Shown here piece by piece: positions 18,706 to 29,276 of a DNA stretch of 64,000 bases. A model generated the notes under the pieces. It was given only the letters and a program-made list of their open reading frames with translations, made no database searches and was not told the DNA's origin. The stretch's first letter is position 1; every line of letters starts with the position of its first letter. The DNA comes from Desulfobulbus sp. Tol-SR (GTDB lineage Bacteria > Desulfobacterota > Desulfobulbia > Desulfobulbales > Desulfocapsaceae). The position numbers and the translations under genes are program-made. The stretch spans positions 1-64,000 of the forward strand of contig JROS01000036.1 of NCBI GenBank assembly GCA_000769715.1. Reading direction: 5' to 3'.

Positions 18706-20448
18706 ATGAACAAGACCAAGATCGTCGCCACCCTCGGTCCCCGCAGCCAGACGGAGGACGAGGTCTTCTCCTTCATCGATGCCGGCATGAATGTCGCCAG
18801 GATCAATCTCTCCCACGGCGACCGGCAGACCCACGGACGACTCATCGACCTGGTGAAGAAGGCCCGACGCCGGGCCGATACCGACACCGCCATCCTCCTC
18901 GACACCCGCGGTCCCGAGATCCGGGTCGGCGACCTGAAGGCCGACCTGATCCTTCAAGACGGCCAGGAGCTGACCATCACCTCGGATCCGGCTACCTGCT
19001 CGGAGACCCGCATCGCCGTCAATTATCCGGAATTCGCCGCCCAGGCGCAGGAAGGCCATTCGATTCTTCTCGACGACGGCAAGCTCGCCCTCACCGTCAT
19101 CCGGATCGAGGGCGGCGACGTCATCACCCGGGTGGTCGCCGGCGGCCGCCTGATGAGCCGGAAACGGGTCAGCCTGCCCGATACCGTCATCGATCTGCCG
19201 TCCCTGACCGATGAGGATATCGACGATATCGCCTTCGGGATCGCCAAAAATGTCGATTTCATCGCTGCCTCGTTCGTCCGCAGCGCCGGCGATGTCTGGG
19301 AAGTCCGCAGGATCATCGAGGAACACGGCGGCCGCCAGGCGATCATCGCCAAGATCGAAAACCGCCAGGGCGTCGACAATCTCGACGAAATCCTCGAGGC
19401 GGCGGAGGGCCTGATGGTCGCCCGGGGCGACCTGGGGGTCGAGATGCCGGCGGAAGAGGTGCCGATCATCCAGAAGCGGATCATTCACCATGCCAATCTC
19501 GCCGGCAAACCGGTGATCACCGCCACCCAGATGCTCGAATCGATGATCACCAGCCCCACCCCGACCAGGGCCGAGGCCAGCGACGTGACGAACGCGATCT
19601 TCGACGGCACCGACGCGGTGATGCTCTCGGCCGAAACGGCGACCGGACGCTACCCCGTCGAGGCCATCCGCTTCCTCACCCGCTGTGCCAGGATCTCGGA
19701 ACTCGCCCTCGATTATGACGCCATCCTGGCGTCAGGACTGCGCCACCGCCGCCAGGTGGTCACCGACTCGATCTCCTATGCCTGCTGCGCCACCGCCGCC
19801 GATCTCGATGCCGCGGCGATCATCACCGCCACCACCTCCGGTTCCACCGCCAGGATGGTCGCCCGGCACCGGCCCAAGGCCCCGATCATCGCCGTCAGCC
19901 CGCAACTGGAGACGATCCGCCAACTCCAACTGGTCCGGGGGGTGGTGCCGCTGTACTGCGCTTCGGCCTCGACGATGGACGAACAGCTCGACCGGGCCAT
20001 CCATATCGCCACCCAGGCCCAGCTCATCACCAACGGCGACCTGGTCGTGATCACCGCCGGCATGCCGCTGCAGACGCCGGGAACCACCAACATGCTCAAA
20101 GTCCACACCGTCGCCGACATCTGCTTCTCCGGCCAGGGGATCGGCTCGACCACCGCCCACGGCCTGGTGCGGATCATCGAGACCGACAGCGACTGGAACA
20201 ACCTGCCGGAGGAGGTCATCGTCGTTGTCTCGTCAACCAACCAGGCGATGCTCGAACAGCTCGGCCGGGTCAAGGGGATCATCGCCGAACAGCCGGGTCT
20301 CACCTCGCATGCCGCGATCGTCGGGCGGGAACTCGGAATCCCGGTGGTCTGCAACGTCCACAACGCCACATCACTCTTCGAAAACGGGCAATTGATCACG
20401 ATCAACGGCACCACCGGTCATATCTGCTATGGGTCTTCCTGCTCATGA
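18706..20448 (+). CDS. pyk: Pyruvate kinase with C-terminal PEP-utilising domain
   Basis: A 580-residue pyruvate kinase that converts PEP and ADP to pyruvate and ATP. Active-site segments include KIVATLGPRS, NVARINLSHG, LLDTRGPEIR, the catalytic IIAKIENRQG, VARGDLGVE and ATQMLESM. After the regulatory domain comes a ~90-residue extension ending TSHAAIVGRELGIPVV. This is a PEP-utiliser mobile-domain motif with the TSHAA histidine, as in Bacillus-type long pyruvate kinases. The start follows a short gap after AGGAATACAG. The gene overlaps the next one by four bases. Confidence 0.95.
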   Translation: MNKTKIVATLGPRSQTEDEVFSFIDAGMNVARINLSHGDRQTHGRLIDLVKKARRRADTDTAILLDTRGPEIRVGDLKADLILQDGQELTITSDPATCSETRIAVNYPEFAAQAQEGHSILLDDGKLALTVIRIEGGDVITRVVAGGRLMSRKRVSLPDTVIDLPSLTDEDIDDIAFGIAKNVDFIAASFVRSAGDVWEVRRIIEEHGGRQAIIAKIENRQGVDNLDEILEAAEGLMVARGDLGVEMPAEEVPIIQKRIIHHANLAGKPVITATQMLESMITSPTPTRAEASDVTNAIFDGTDAVMLSAETATGRYPVEAIRFLTRCARISELALDYDAILASGLRHRRQVVTDSISYACCATAADLDAAAIITATTSGSTARMVARHRPKAPIIAVSPQLETIRQLQLVRGVVPLYCASASTMDEQLDRAIHIATQAQLITNGDLVVITAGMPLQTPGTTNMLKVHTVADICFSGQGIGSTTAHGLVRIIETDSDWNNLPEEVIVVVSSTNQAMLEQLGRVKGIIAEQPGLTSHAAIVGRELGIPVVCNVHNATSLFENGQLITINGTTGHICYGSSCS

Positions 20449-21680
20449 ACCGCCACCGGGTGATCGTCATCGGCGGCGGACCCGCCGGGCTGATGGCTGC
20501 CGGCGAGGCCGCCGCAGCCGGCAGGCCGGTGCTGCTGCTCGAAAAGATGGCCAAGCCGGGACGCAAGCTCGGCATCACCGGCAAGGGCCGCTGTAACCTC
20601 ACCAATATCGCCGAAATTTCCGATTTCATAAAACATTTTGGCAGCAATGGCCGTTTTCTGCACCAGGCCTTCGCCCGATTTTTCTCACCGGAGCTGATCA
20701 CTTTTTTTGAAGGTCGGGGGCTGGCGCTGAGTACCGAACGGGGCGGGCGGGTGTTTCCCACCTGCGGCAAGGCCCTCGAGGTATTGAAGGTCCTGCGGCA
20801 ATGGGCCGAGCGGCAGGGCGTCGAGATCCGCTGCTCGGCCCCGGTCGAGTCGCTGGTCATCGACAACGGCCGAATCCACGGGGTGGTCAGCAAGGGGGCG
20901 CCGATCGAGGGCGGCAAGGTGATCCTCGCCACCGGCGGCGCCTCCTATCCCCGCACCGGTTCGACCGGGGACGGCTATCGGCTGGCGGGACAGGCGGGCC
21001 ACAGCATCGTGGCGATCCGCCCCGCCTTGGTGCCGCTGGAGTCGGAGGGGGCCTTGGCGAAGAGGTTGGCCGGGCTCAGCCTCAAAAATATCGAGGCCCG
21101 GGTGTTCATCGACGGCAAACGGCAGTACCAGGATTTCGGCGAGCTCTGCTTCACCGGCTTCGGGGTGAACGGCCCGCTCGTCCTGTCGTTCAGCCATCTG
21201 GTCGTCGACAGTCTGCGTCAAGGCAGAAAGGTGGCCCTCGCCATCGACCTCAAACCGGCGTTGTCCGAGGCCCAGCTCGATCTGCGGCTGCAGCGGGACT
21301 TCACCGGCCGCAGCGGCGAACCGGCCGCCAGCGTCCTCAGGGCGCTGCTGCCCCGGGAAATGGTGCCGATCTGCCTCGAACAGAACGGGCTCGAGGCGAA
21401 AAAAACGGCCGGCACGATCAGCAATGACGAGAGGAAAAGGCTGATCGCCTGGCTGAAGAATTTCCGTCTGACCATCACCGGCCACCGTTCCTTCGACGAG
21501 GCCATCATCACCGCCGGCGGGGTCGATCTGCGGGAAATCGATCCGCGGACCATGGAATCCCGGTTGACCAGGGGACTCTTCATCGTCGGCGAACTGCTCG
21601 ATCTCCATGCCGATACCGGCGGCTACAACCTCCAGGCCGCCTTCTCCACCGGTTGGCTGGCCGGCCAGGAAGGCGACTGA
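20445..21680 (+). CDS. HI0933/YhiN-family FAD-dependent oxidoreductase
   Basis: A 411-residue flavoprotein with an N-terminal dinucleotide loop (VIVIGGGPAGLMAAGEAA), the family-specific LGITGKGRCNLTN, an ATGGASYPRTGSTGDGY segment and a C-terminal GGVDLREIDPRTMESR...GLFIVGE block. These are signatures of the HI0933/YhiN group (also annotated aminoacetone oxidase family), whose physiological substrate is unsettled. The ATG overlaps the pyruvate kinase stop (ATGA), indicating co-translation. Confidence 0.88.
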   Translation: MNRHRVIVIGGGPAGLMAAGEAAAAGRPVLLLEKMAKPGRKLGITGKGRCNLTNIAEISDFIKHFGSNGRFLHQAFARFFSPELITFFEGRGLALSTERGGRVFPTCGKALEVLKVLRQWAERQGVEIRCSAPVESLVIDNGRIHGVVSKGAPIEGGKVILATGGASYPRTGSTGDGYRLAGQAGHSIVAIRPALVPLESEGALAKRLAGLSLKNIEARVFIDGKRQYQDFGELCFTGFGVNGPLVLSFSHLVVDSLRQGRKVALAIDLKPALSEAQLDLRLQRDFTGRSGEPAASVLRALLPREMVPICLEQNGLEAKKTAGTISNDERKRLIAWLKNFRLTITGHRSFDEAIITAGGVDLREIDPRTMESRLTRGLFIVGELLDLHADTGGYNLQAAFSTGWLAGQEGD

Positions 21681-21725
21681 GAGTTCATTGCCCGGCAATT
21701 ACCCGTGGCACCGTTACCCCCGGGT

Positions 21726-22865
21726 TCAGCGCAGCAGGGAGATGAATTCCTCGAATACCACCCCGATCGGGATGGCGAAGCCGATACCTTCGGTGTCCCT
21801 GAGGATCATCGTATTGACCCCGAAGACATAGCCCTTCTCATCGATCAGCGGCCCGCCGCTGTTGCCGGGATTGATCGCGGCGTCGGTCTGCAGCAGGACC
21901 CCGCCGTCGTCGGTTCGCACCCGGTAACCGGAAAAGATCCCCGAGGTCACGGTATGACGCAGGCCGACGGGACTGCCGATCGTGTAGACCTTTTCGCCCT
22001 GCTGCAGCCGGCGATCAAGCGGGGCTCTCCGCAGATACGGGTTGTCGACGGTGTGCAAGGCCAGCAGCGCCAGGTCATGCCGGGTGCTGAGCTGAACAAA
22101 ATCGGCCGTCAACTCCCGGCCGTCGGCGAGGATGACCTTGATATCGGAGGCGGAGGTCCCCCTTTCCATCGCCGCGACCTGAGCCTCGCCCGCTTCGAGC
22201 TGCGGCACGATCCGGGCCAATTCGGCCTCGCGGGTCTCGAGGATCAGGGCCAACTGCTGCCGCGACGGCCCATCCGGCAGCCGCCCCATCTCCTGCCGCA
22301 ACTGCTCCAGTTTCTCCTGTTCCAACTCGACGAGCCGGCGAAAGGTTTCCACCTTCGACCTGGTCTCGGCCAGTGCCTGCTGGTCGACCTCGACCACGTG
22401 GCGGTTGGTGACGATATAGTTCTTGGTGACGAAAAAACCCGAACCGGTCCCCCACGGGGTCTCGAGCGAAACCGTGGCATTGCGGGCCTCCTCGATCGAG
22501 CTGCCGCGTGCTGCAACCGCCTCGCCGCCGGCCGCAACCGTTGGCGGCGGCGGTGTCTTCTCCTCTGCCACCGACTGCTCCGGGACTGCGGCGTGGTGCC
22601 GGATGGGTGGTGCCGGCGGCTCCGGCTCTTCTCCCGCCGGCCGAACCAGATAGTACGTCAATCCGGCGGTCGCCAGCACCAGCAGGACAATGCCTCCCAG
22701 TTTCAGACCGGTGGCGGAACCCTTGCCGGCGGCGGCTTGCTCCTTGTCCTGCTGCCGGGCCAGGCGTTGCCGATAGCGGGCGAAAATAAGCCCGCATGCG
22801 CCACATTCAACCGTGTTGGTCTGCTCATGGGAGCATTTCGGACACCGAATCGTTGTATTTCCCAT
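21726..22865 (-). CDS. Membrane-anchored trypsin-like serine protease with N-terminal zinc ribbon
   Basis: A 379-residue protein. An N-terminal zinc ribbon (CPKCSHE...CGACG, residues 8-24) and a single transmembrane helix (about 55-74) are followed by a proline-rich linker and an HtrA-like protease domain. The triad is visible as His156 (TNRHVV), Asp264 (RHDLALL) and Ser336 (NPGNSGGPL). Between His and Asp lies an unusually long charged helical stretch (about 160-235, likely coiled coil) where DegP relatives have a short loop. No PDZ domain follows. The start at 22865 has CGGAGGA upstream. Confidence 0.85.
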   Translation of the reverse strand: MGNTTIRCPKCSHEQTNTVECGACGLIFARYRQRLARQQDKEQAAAGKGSATGLKLGGIVLLVLATAGLTYYLVRPAGEEPEPPAPPIRHHAAVPEQSVAEEKTPPPPTVAAGGEAVAARGSSIEEARNATVSLETPWGTGSGFFVTKNYIVTNRHVVEVDQQALAETRSKVETFRRLVELEQEKLEQLRQEMGRLPDGPSRQQLALILETREAELARIVPQLEAGEAQVAAMERGTSASDIKVILADGRELTADFVQLSTRHDLALLALHTVDNPYLRRAPLDRRLQQGEKVYTIGSPVGLRHTVTSGIFSGYRVRTDDGGVLLQTDAAINPGNSGGPLIDEKGYVFGVNTMILRDTEGIGFAIPIGVVFEEFISLLR

Positions 22866-22908
22866 TTTTTTCCTCCGATTATCCTGCTCGGCGCCGGACC
22901 CCCATCCT

Positions 22909-23400
22909 TCAGCCGCGATCCTCGGCGAGTTCGACCCATCTGCCACCGGTCATCGCTTCAAGCTGACACGGATCGACGGCGAAGACGGCGAACGGGGTCC
23001 CCGCCGCCGCCCAGACGACCTCGTGATCTCTCAGATCCGGGTCGAGCAGGGTCACCAGGGCCGTATCATGGCCGGCCGGTGGGATGCCGCCGATGGCGAA
23101 GCCGACCTTGGCCTTGACGAATCGACCGTCTGCCCGCCCGAGCCGTAGACCCGTCGCCCGCTCGATCTTGTGCAGGTCGACGCGATTTTCGCCGGAAGCG
23201 ACGACGAGTATGGCCTCACCGGATGAGGCCTCCGCAAACACCAGGGATTTGGCTATCTGGGCGACACTGCAGCCGATGGTCGCGGCGGCCTCCTGCGCCG
23301 TCCGCGTCGATCCCGGCAGTTCCCTGACCTCGCAGGGGAATCCACGGGTGGAAAGAAAGGTCTGCACCCGCCGGGCGCTGTCATGGAGATGCGATGTCAT
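22909..23400 (-). CDS. YbaK/EbsC-type aminoacyl-tRNA deacylase
   Basis: A 163-residue YbaK/ProX-like protein that should hydrolyse mischarged Cys- or Ala-tRNA. Typical features are ELPGSTRTAQEAAATIGC, QIAKSLVF (conserved lysine), VVASGENRVD and FAIGGIPPAGH. The ATG at 23400 (MTSHLHDSARRV) was preferred over longer readings because upstream residues do not resemble the family. It ends close to the protease gene start, so the two may be co-transcribed. Confidence 0.85.
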   Translation of the reverse strand: MTSHLHDSARRVQTFLSTRGFPCEVRELPGSTRTAQEAAATIGCSVAQIAKSLVFAEASSGEAILVVASGENRVDLHKIERATGLRLGRADGRFVKAKVGFAIGGIPPAGHDTALVTLLDPDLRDHEVVWAAAGTPFAVFAVDPCQLEAMTGGRWVELAEDRG

Positions 23401-23534
23401 CTGAACCCCGAGCGAAGGTTTTCCGTCTCCGGAAGACTTTCCCGAAGTATTGGTATAGAATGATCTGTCGCCGGCAACCCGGCAATATCTTCTGCTATCA
23501 GGCCGTTGCAACCTTACCAGGAGAAGGATATACC

Positions 23535-23951
23535 ATGCAACAGATACAAATTACCGACAGTCTCTTTCTGCCGGAACGGGAAATCGAGTTGACTTCGATC
23601 CGGGCCCAGGGGGCCGGCGGCCAGAACGTCAACAAGGTGTCGAACGCGGTCCACCTGCGGTTCGATATCCGCCGATCGTCACTGCCCGATCTCTACAAGC
23701 AGCGCCTGCTCGCCCTGCACGACCACCATATCACCGCCGACGGCATGATCATTATCAAGGCCCAGGAATACAGGAGTCTGGAAAAGAATCGCGAGGCGGC
23801 GATCGCCCGGCTGACCGAGCTTATCCGTCAGGCAGGGATGATCAGGAAGAACCGTCGGCCCACCCGGCCGACGCCGGCGGCGAAACAGAAACGGATCAAG
23901 GCGAAGATCAGGCGGGGTTTGACCAAATCGCTGAGAAAAAAACCCGACTGA
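23535..23951 (+). CDS. arfB: Peptidyl-tRNA hydrolase ArfB
   Basis: A 138-residue release-factor-like protein with the catalytic GGQ in IRAQGAGGQNVNKVSNAVHLRF. A basic, disordered tail (KQKRIKAKIRRGLTKSLRKK) matches the ArfB tail that enters the empty mRNA channel of stalled ribosomes. It rescues non-stop complexes by hydrolysing peptidyl-tRNA. AGGAGAAGG precedes the ATG. Length matches E. coli ArfB (about 140). Confidence 0.92.
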   Translation: MQQIQITDSLFLPEREIELTSIRAQGAGGQNVNKVSNAVHLRFDIRRSSLPDLYKQRLLALHDHHITADGMIIIKAQEYRSLEKNREAAIARLTELIRQAGMIRKNRRPTRPTPAAKQKRIKAKIRRGLTKSLRKKPD

Positions 23952-24066
23952 TCTTCGAAGAATGCACCGCCATGCAACGGAAGGAACGCCAGGGGATACA
24001 CCGCGTTCCTCTCGTTTGCCCGCACACCGGCCGGGCGGCTCCACCGTGACCGAGGATGAACATCGA

Positions 24067-24702
24067 TCACCGAAAGGCGGCCGCCGCTTCATGGATGACC
24101 GATTCCAGCTTGATCTTCGCCATCGCCAGATTGCCATCCTTGCTCAGGATCAGAACCATGTGCAGATGGGCCTTGCCCGCCGCGGTGACGGCAAAGTCCT
24201 CCGACTCGTTGAGGCACCTGGCGATGACATGGGCCTTGGGCGCATCCACACGGACCACCTGCCCGCGACCGACATTCATCAGGTCCGAGGCCTTCTGGGC
24301 CTTCGGCAACACGTCGTTGGCCAGGGCTCCGATCTCGGCGAGCTTGATGCCCGACACGTTGATGGAAAATCTGGCGGCGGACCTTTTTCGTCGGCGTCTT
24401 GCGAAATGTCAGCTTGACATTGTCCAGAGCCAGCATCCGGTACACCGCCTCTTCACCCTTGGCCTCCCTGGCGACAGCCGCGGTCAGGTCGCCGCCGTCG
24501 AAAAACATGAACCCCTCCTCACCTGAATCGGCCTGAATCTGGAGCAGGCGGGTTTTCTGCTCCATCGCCGGCAGCTGCATGAAACTGGCCAGCGAAATAC
24601 CGACCATGGTGCCGTCCTTCGCCGATCCTGACAGCTCTTCAAACCCGCCTGGATGCTCTGCAGCAACCTGGATTCGTCGTCGACTATGAGTATGCTCTTC
24701 AT
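24067..24702 (-). pseudogene. Response regulator with DUF4388 and roadblock-like domain, broken
   Basis: The ATG at 24702 gives MKSILIVDDESRLLQSIQAG, the first strand and helix of a receiver. About 100 residues of the receiver are then missing. Another frame continues ELSGSAKDGTMVGISLASFM ... GEEGFMFFDGGDL ... GEEAVYRML, a DUF4388 domain. Near 24380 a single-base shift at an A5 run leads into a third frame ending in a roadblock/LC7-like segment (HLHMVLILSKDGNLAMAKIK) and TGA. At least two lesions are needed to explain this. It lies beside an intact sigma-54 activator and kinase that probably belong to the same circuit. Confidence 0.75.
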
Positions 24703-24747
24703 GGCTGACCTTTGCTGTTGATAAAGGAAGTCGGTATCCTTCTCCCA

Positions 24748-24762
24748 TCAAATGCAATGCCA
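24748..24762 (-). promoter_or_regulatory. Possible sigma-54 promoter (degenerate)
   Basis: The minus strand reads TGGCATTGCATTTGATG, close to the -24/-12 consensus TGGCAC-N5-TTGC. The GG dinucleotide and the ten-base spacing are right, but the invariant C of the -12 GC is an A. It lies about 45 bases upstream of the broken DUF4388 regulator and downstream of the candidate enhancer repeats at 24853-24880. Confidence 0.3.
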
Positions 24763-24852
24763 GATGCAGCTTTATTTTTTATAATGAATTATCAAACAGA
24801 TACCTGACAGGATCAGGCAGAGAGTGGAGGTCGTCCCAGATTGACTGTACTG

Positions 24853-24880
24853 TTTTGCGACACCGTATCGATTTGCGACA
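24853..24880. repeat. Direct repeats of TTTGCGACA, candidate enhancer sites
   Basis: TTTTGCGACA at 24853-24862 and ATTTGCGACA at 24871-24880 are direct repeats with starts 18 bases apart. They lie just downstream of the sigma-54 activator gene and about 150-180 bases upstream of the DUF4388 gene start, a distance usual for enhancer-binding protein sites. Binding by the neighbouring regulator is inference. Confidence 0.4.
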
Positions 24881-24887
24881 GCTCGAT

Positions 24888-26208
<1,321 letters not shown>

Positions 26209-26228
<20 letters not shown>

Positions 26229-27219
26229 CGCCGTCCGCCTCCGGCGGCGCTACGGTGACCGTGGCGCCGCAGTTCTCGTAACTGGTGACGTTGATCCGTC
26301 CATCCATCTTGCGCACCATCTTCCTGACGATCACCAGTCCCAGGCCGGTACCGTGCTGCTTCGAGGTGAAGAACGGCCGGAAGAGATTCTTCTGGTCCGC
26401 CTCGCTGATCCCGCGGCCGTTGTCGTCGACCTTGATCTCCACCCATGGCCCCGATTTCATGGCACTGATGATGACCTTGCCGTCCGGCCGGTCTTCGACG
26501 GCATCGGCGGCATTGGTCAACAGGTTGAGGAGCACGTGATGCAGCGCCCGCGGATCGGCCATGGCCCAACCGGTATCGTCGGCACACATCACCCGCAGTT
26601 CGACCCGGCGCCGCTCGAATTCATCCCGAACCAGGGGAATGAAATTGCCGATGAAGTCATCCATCCGGATTCGCTGGATATCCGGACTTTCGAAGAGACT
26701 GTAGTTCTTCAGCGCCTTGAGCAGGTATTCGATCCGGGTGACCTCCATCAAGGAACGGTCGACAAATTCGGCGATGGTCGGCCGGTCGTAATGATCCAGG
26801 TTCTTCCGGAGGACATTGAGGGCGACCTTGATCGAATTGACCGGGTTGCCGATCTCGTGCCGGATGCCGGAGAAGACGTAGCCCAGCTTGTCGGTCAGGT
26901 TGGCCGCCTCGACCACCGATTCCATCTTCCTGACCTCGGTGACATCGGACAGCAGGAGGATCCTCCCGCCCTGCTCCCTCCCGATCGGCACCACCTGGAC
27001 GAGGAGATGGCGATCATGGGTCCGCACCGGGACATACGCCTCCCCCTCTTCCTCGGCGTCGGTCCCGCCTTCGGCAAAAAGCGGGGAGATCTGGCCCCAG
27101 TTCGTCGGAGAGAATATCATTATCCGGTTACTTCTCCCGGCGAGGTGGAGTGAACGGACGCTCGGTAACGGGAGAATTCTGTTGATTGCCTGACGATATT
27201 CATTGTCCAATCGTTCCAA
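26209..27219 (-). CDS. Sensor histidine kinase (PAS-like, HisKA, HATPase)
   Basis: A 336-residue kinase. A PAS-like segment ends in GRILLLSDVTEVRKME, followed by the H-box (FSGIRHEIGNPVNSIKVALN) with the phospho-accepting histidine. The N box (LLNLLTNAADAV), G1 (DDNGRGI), F box (RPFFTSKQHGTGLGL) and G2 boxes follow. No membrane helix is seen, so it should be cytosolic. The reading frame opens with TTG at 27219 and no good ribosome-binding site. An in-frame TGA lies nine codons earlier, so the true start or a lost N-terminus is unresolved. Partner is the overlapping sigma-54 regulator. Confidence 0.82.
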
Positions 27220-27462
27220 ACCGGTTATAAGACAGAGTTCAACTCATGAGTGTCGGACCAGACAGCGATTCACTGCAGTAACGGATTTGAAACTGGACAG
27301 ACACGCACCGGATCAGCGCCAGAGATATCGATTCTCACGGAGGTCGGCAGCCCAACAGGCCGAGACTTCCCTCTTTTGTTCATATCCCGCTCATCCTCAC
27401 TCCGCAGCGGCACGGCCGTCATCGCCCGCTGCGGGTCTCCCAGTACCGCCAAAGGAATTCGC

Positions 27463-29259
27463 ATGTCCGCAGACACCAACGCCACACCCCTGTTCTCCGA
27501 CCTCCAACTCAGCAGCCCCCTGCTCAAGGCCCTCGAAGATGCCGGGTATGAAAGCCCGACACCGATCCAGAGCCGGATGATTCCCCATATGCTCGCCGGC
27601 CGCGACGTCGTCGGCCAGGCCCAGACCGGGACCGGCAAGACTGCCGCCTTCGCCCTGCCGCTGCTGATGCACCTCAAAGCCGAGAAGCCGGTTCACCCGC
27701 AGATCCTCGTCCTCGCCCCGACCCGGGAACTGGCCCTCCAGGTCTCCGACTCCTTCCAGCAGTACGGTCGCCATCTCGACAACTTCCGTTCCCTGGCGAT
27801 CTTCGGGGGACAGGACTACGGGGTGCAGCTGAGCGCGCTCAAGCGCGGTGTCCAGGTGATTGTCGGCACCCCTGGCCGGGTGATGGATCACATCCGCCGC
27901 GGCAGCCTCAACCTTCAGCACATCCACAGCCTGGTCCTCGACGAGGCCGACGAGATGCTGAAGATGGGCTTCATCGACGATGTCGAATGGATCCTCGAGC
28001 AGACCCCGGCCACCCGCCAGATCGCCCTTTTTTCCGCCACCATGCCCCAGAGCATCCGGCGGATCGCCCAGAAACATCTGTCGTCGCCGGTCGAAATCAC
28101 CATCGAGACCAAAACCGTCACCGCCCCGACGATCAACCAGCGCTATATCCCGGCCAACGGCTATGCCAAAAAACTCGAAGCGTTGCAGCGCCTGCTCGAG
28201 GTCGAGCCATTCGACGCCATGCTGATCTTCGTCCGGACCAAGCTGCAGACCATGGAGCTGGCGGAGGCCCTGGCCGACAAGGGCTATGCCTGCGCCCCTT
28301 TAAGCGGGGACATCCAGCAGGCCAACCGCCTGCGCACCATCGACCAGCTCAAGAGCGGCCGGATCGACATCCTCGTCGCCACCGACGTCGCCGCCCGCGG
28401 CCTCGATGTCGAGCGGATCAGTCACGTCGTCAACTTCGACATCCCCTTCGACGCCGAGGCCTATATCCACCGGGTCGGCCGCACCGGCCGGGCCGGGAGG
28501 AGCGGCGAGGCCATCCTCTTCGTCCACCCCCGCGAACAGCGGATGCTCGGCGCCATCGAAAAGCTGACGCGGCAGAAGATCGCGCCGATGGACATGCCCT
28601 CGGCCCGCGCGATCAACGAGCAGCGGATCAATAAATTCAAAGAGCGGATCAGCGGCGCCCTCGAGGCCGACAGCACCGTGTTCCAGACGATCATCCGCGA
28701 TTACCAGCAGGAGCACGGCACCGACCCCCTGCTGCTGGCGTCCGCCCTGGCCCGCCTCGTGCATGGCGAACGCCCGTTCCTGATGGCTGAGACGGAACCG
28801 CGAAAAGAGAAAATGGCCACTACGGCCCCCAGGCGCGCCGAAAGGCCGTCGAGTCGCAAGGAGACCGGCCGCCCGGCCAGGACGCCGCTCACCCTTCCCA
28901 CCGACGAGGCGAAGGAGCGCTATCGCCTCGAGGTCGGCCTCCGTCACGGGGTCAAGCCCGGCAATATCGTCGGGGCCATCGCCAATGAGGCCGATATCGA
29001 GAGTCGCCATATCGGCCAGATCTCGATCTTCGATGACTACAGTACCGTCGACCTGCCCTATGGCATGCCCGCCGAGATCTTCCGCCTGCTGCAGAAGGTG
29101 CGGATCAACGAACGTCCGATGCACCTCAGCCGGATTGAATCTTCCGGGCAGACTGGGAAAAGAGGCGCCAGGCAGGGACTGACCGGCAGAAAAAACACCG
29201 GGGGGAAGACCTTCCACAGCCGCGCCAAGAACCCGGGACAGGGCCAGCAGCCGGCCTGA
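27463..29259 (+). CDS. DEAD-box RNA helicase (DeaD/CsdA-like)
   Basis: A 598-residue ATP-dependent RNA helicase. Motifs are in order: Q motif (SPTPIQSRMIP), I (AQTGTGKT), Ia (APTRELALQV), II (DEAD), III (SAT), IV (LIFVRT), V (ATDVAARGLDV) and VI (HRVGRTGRAG). A linker, then a DbpA-type RNA-binding domain (GLRHGVKPGNIVGAIANEA...), and a basic Gly/Lys-rich tail complete the protein. Such proteins act in ribosome assembly and cold adaptation. The ATG at 27463 matches the family N-terminus; upstream in-frame sequence does not. Confidence 0.93.
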   Translation: MSADTNATPLFSDLQLSSPLLKALEDAGYESPTPIQSRMIPHMLAGRDVVGQAQTGTGKTAAFALPLLMHLKAEKPVHPQILVLAPTRELALQVSDSFQQYGRHLDNFRSLAIFGGQDYGVQLSALKRGVQVIVGTPGRVMDHIRRGSLNLQHIHSLVLDEADEMLKMGFIDDVEWILEQTPATRQIALFSATMPQSIRRIAQKHLSSPVEITIETKTVTAPTINQRYIPANGYAKKLEALQRLLEVEPFDAMLIFVRTKLQTMELAEALADKGYACAPLSGDIQQANRLRTIDQLKSGRIDILVATDVAARGLDVERISHVVNFDIPFDAEAYIHRVGRTGRAGRSGEAILFVHPREQRMLGAIEKLTRQKIAPMDMPSARAINEQRINKFKERISGALEADSTVFQTIIRDYQQEHGTDPLLLASALARLVHGERPFLMAETEPRKEKMATTAPRRAERPSSRKETGRPARTPLTLPTDEAKERYRLEVGLRHGVKPGNIVGAIANEADIESRHIGQISIFDDYSTVDLPYGMPAEIFRLLQKVRINERPMHLSRIESSGQTGKRGARQGLTGRKNTGGKTFHSRAKNPGQGQQPA

Positions 29260-29276
29260 GCATCCGCCGCAGGCCC

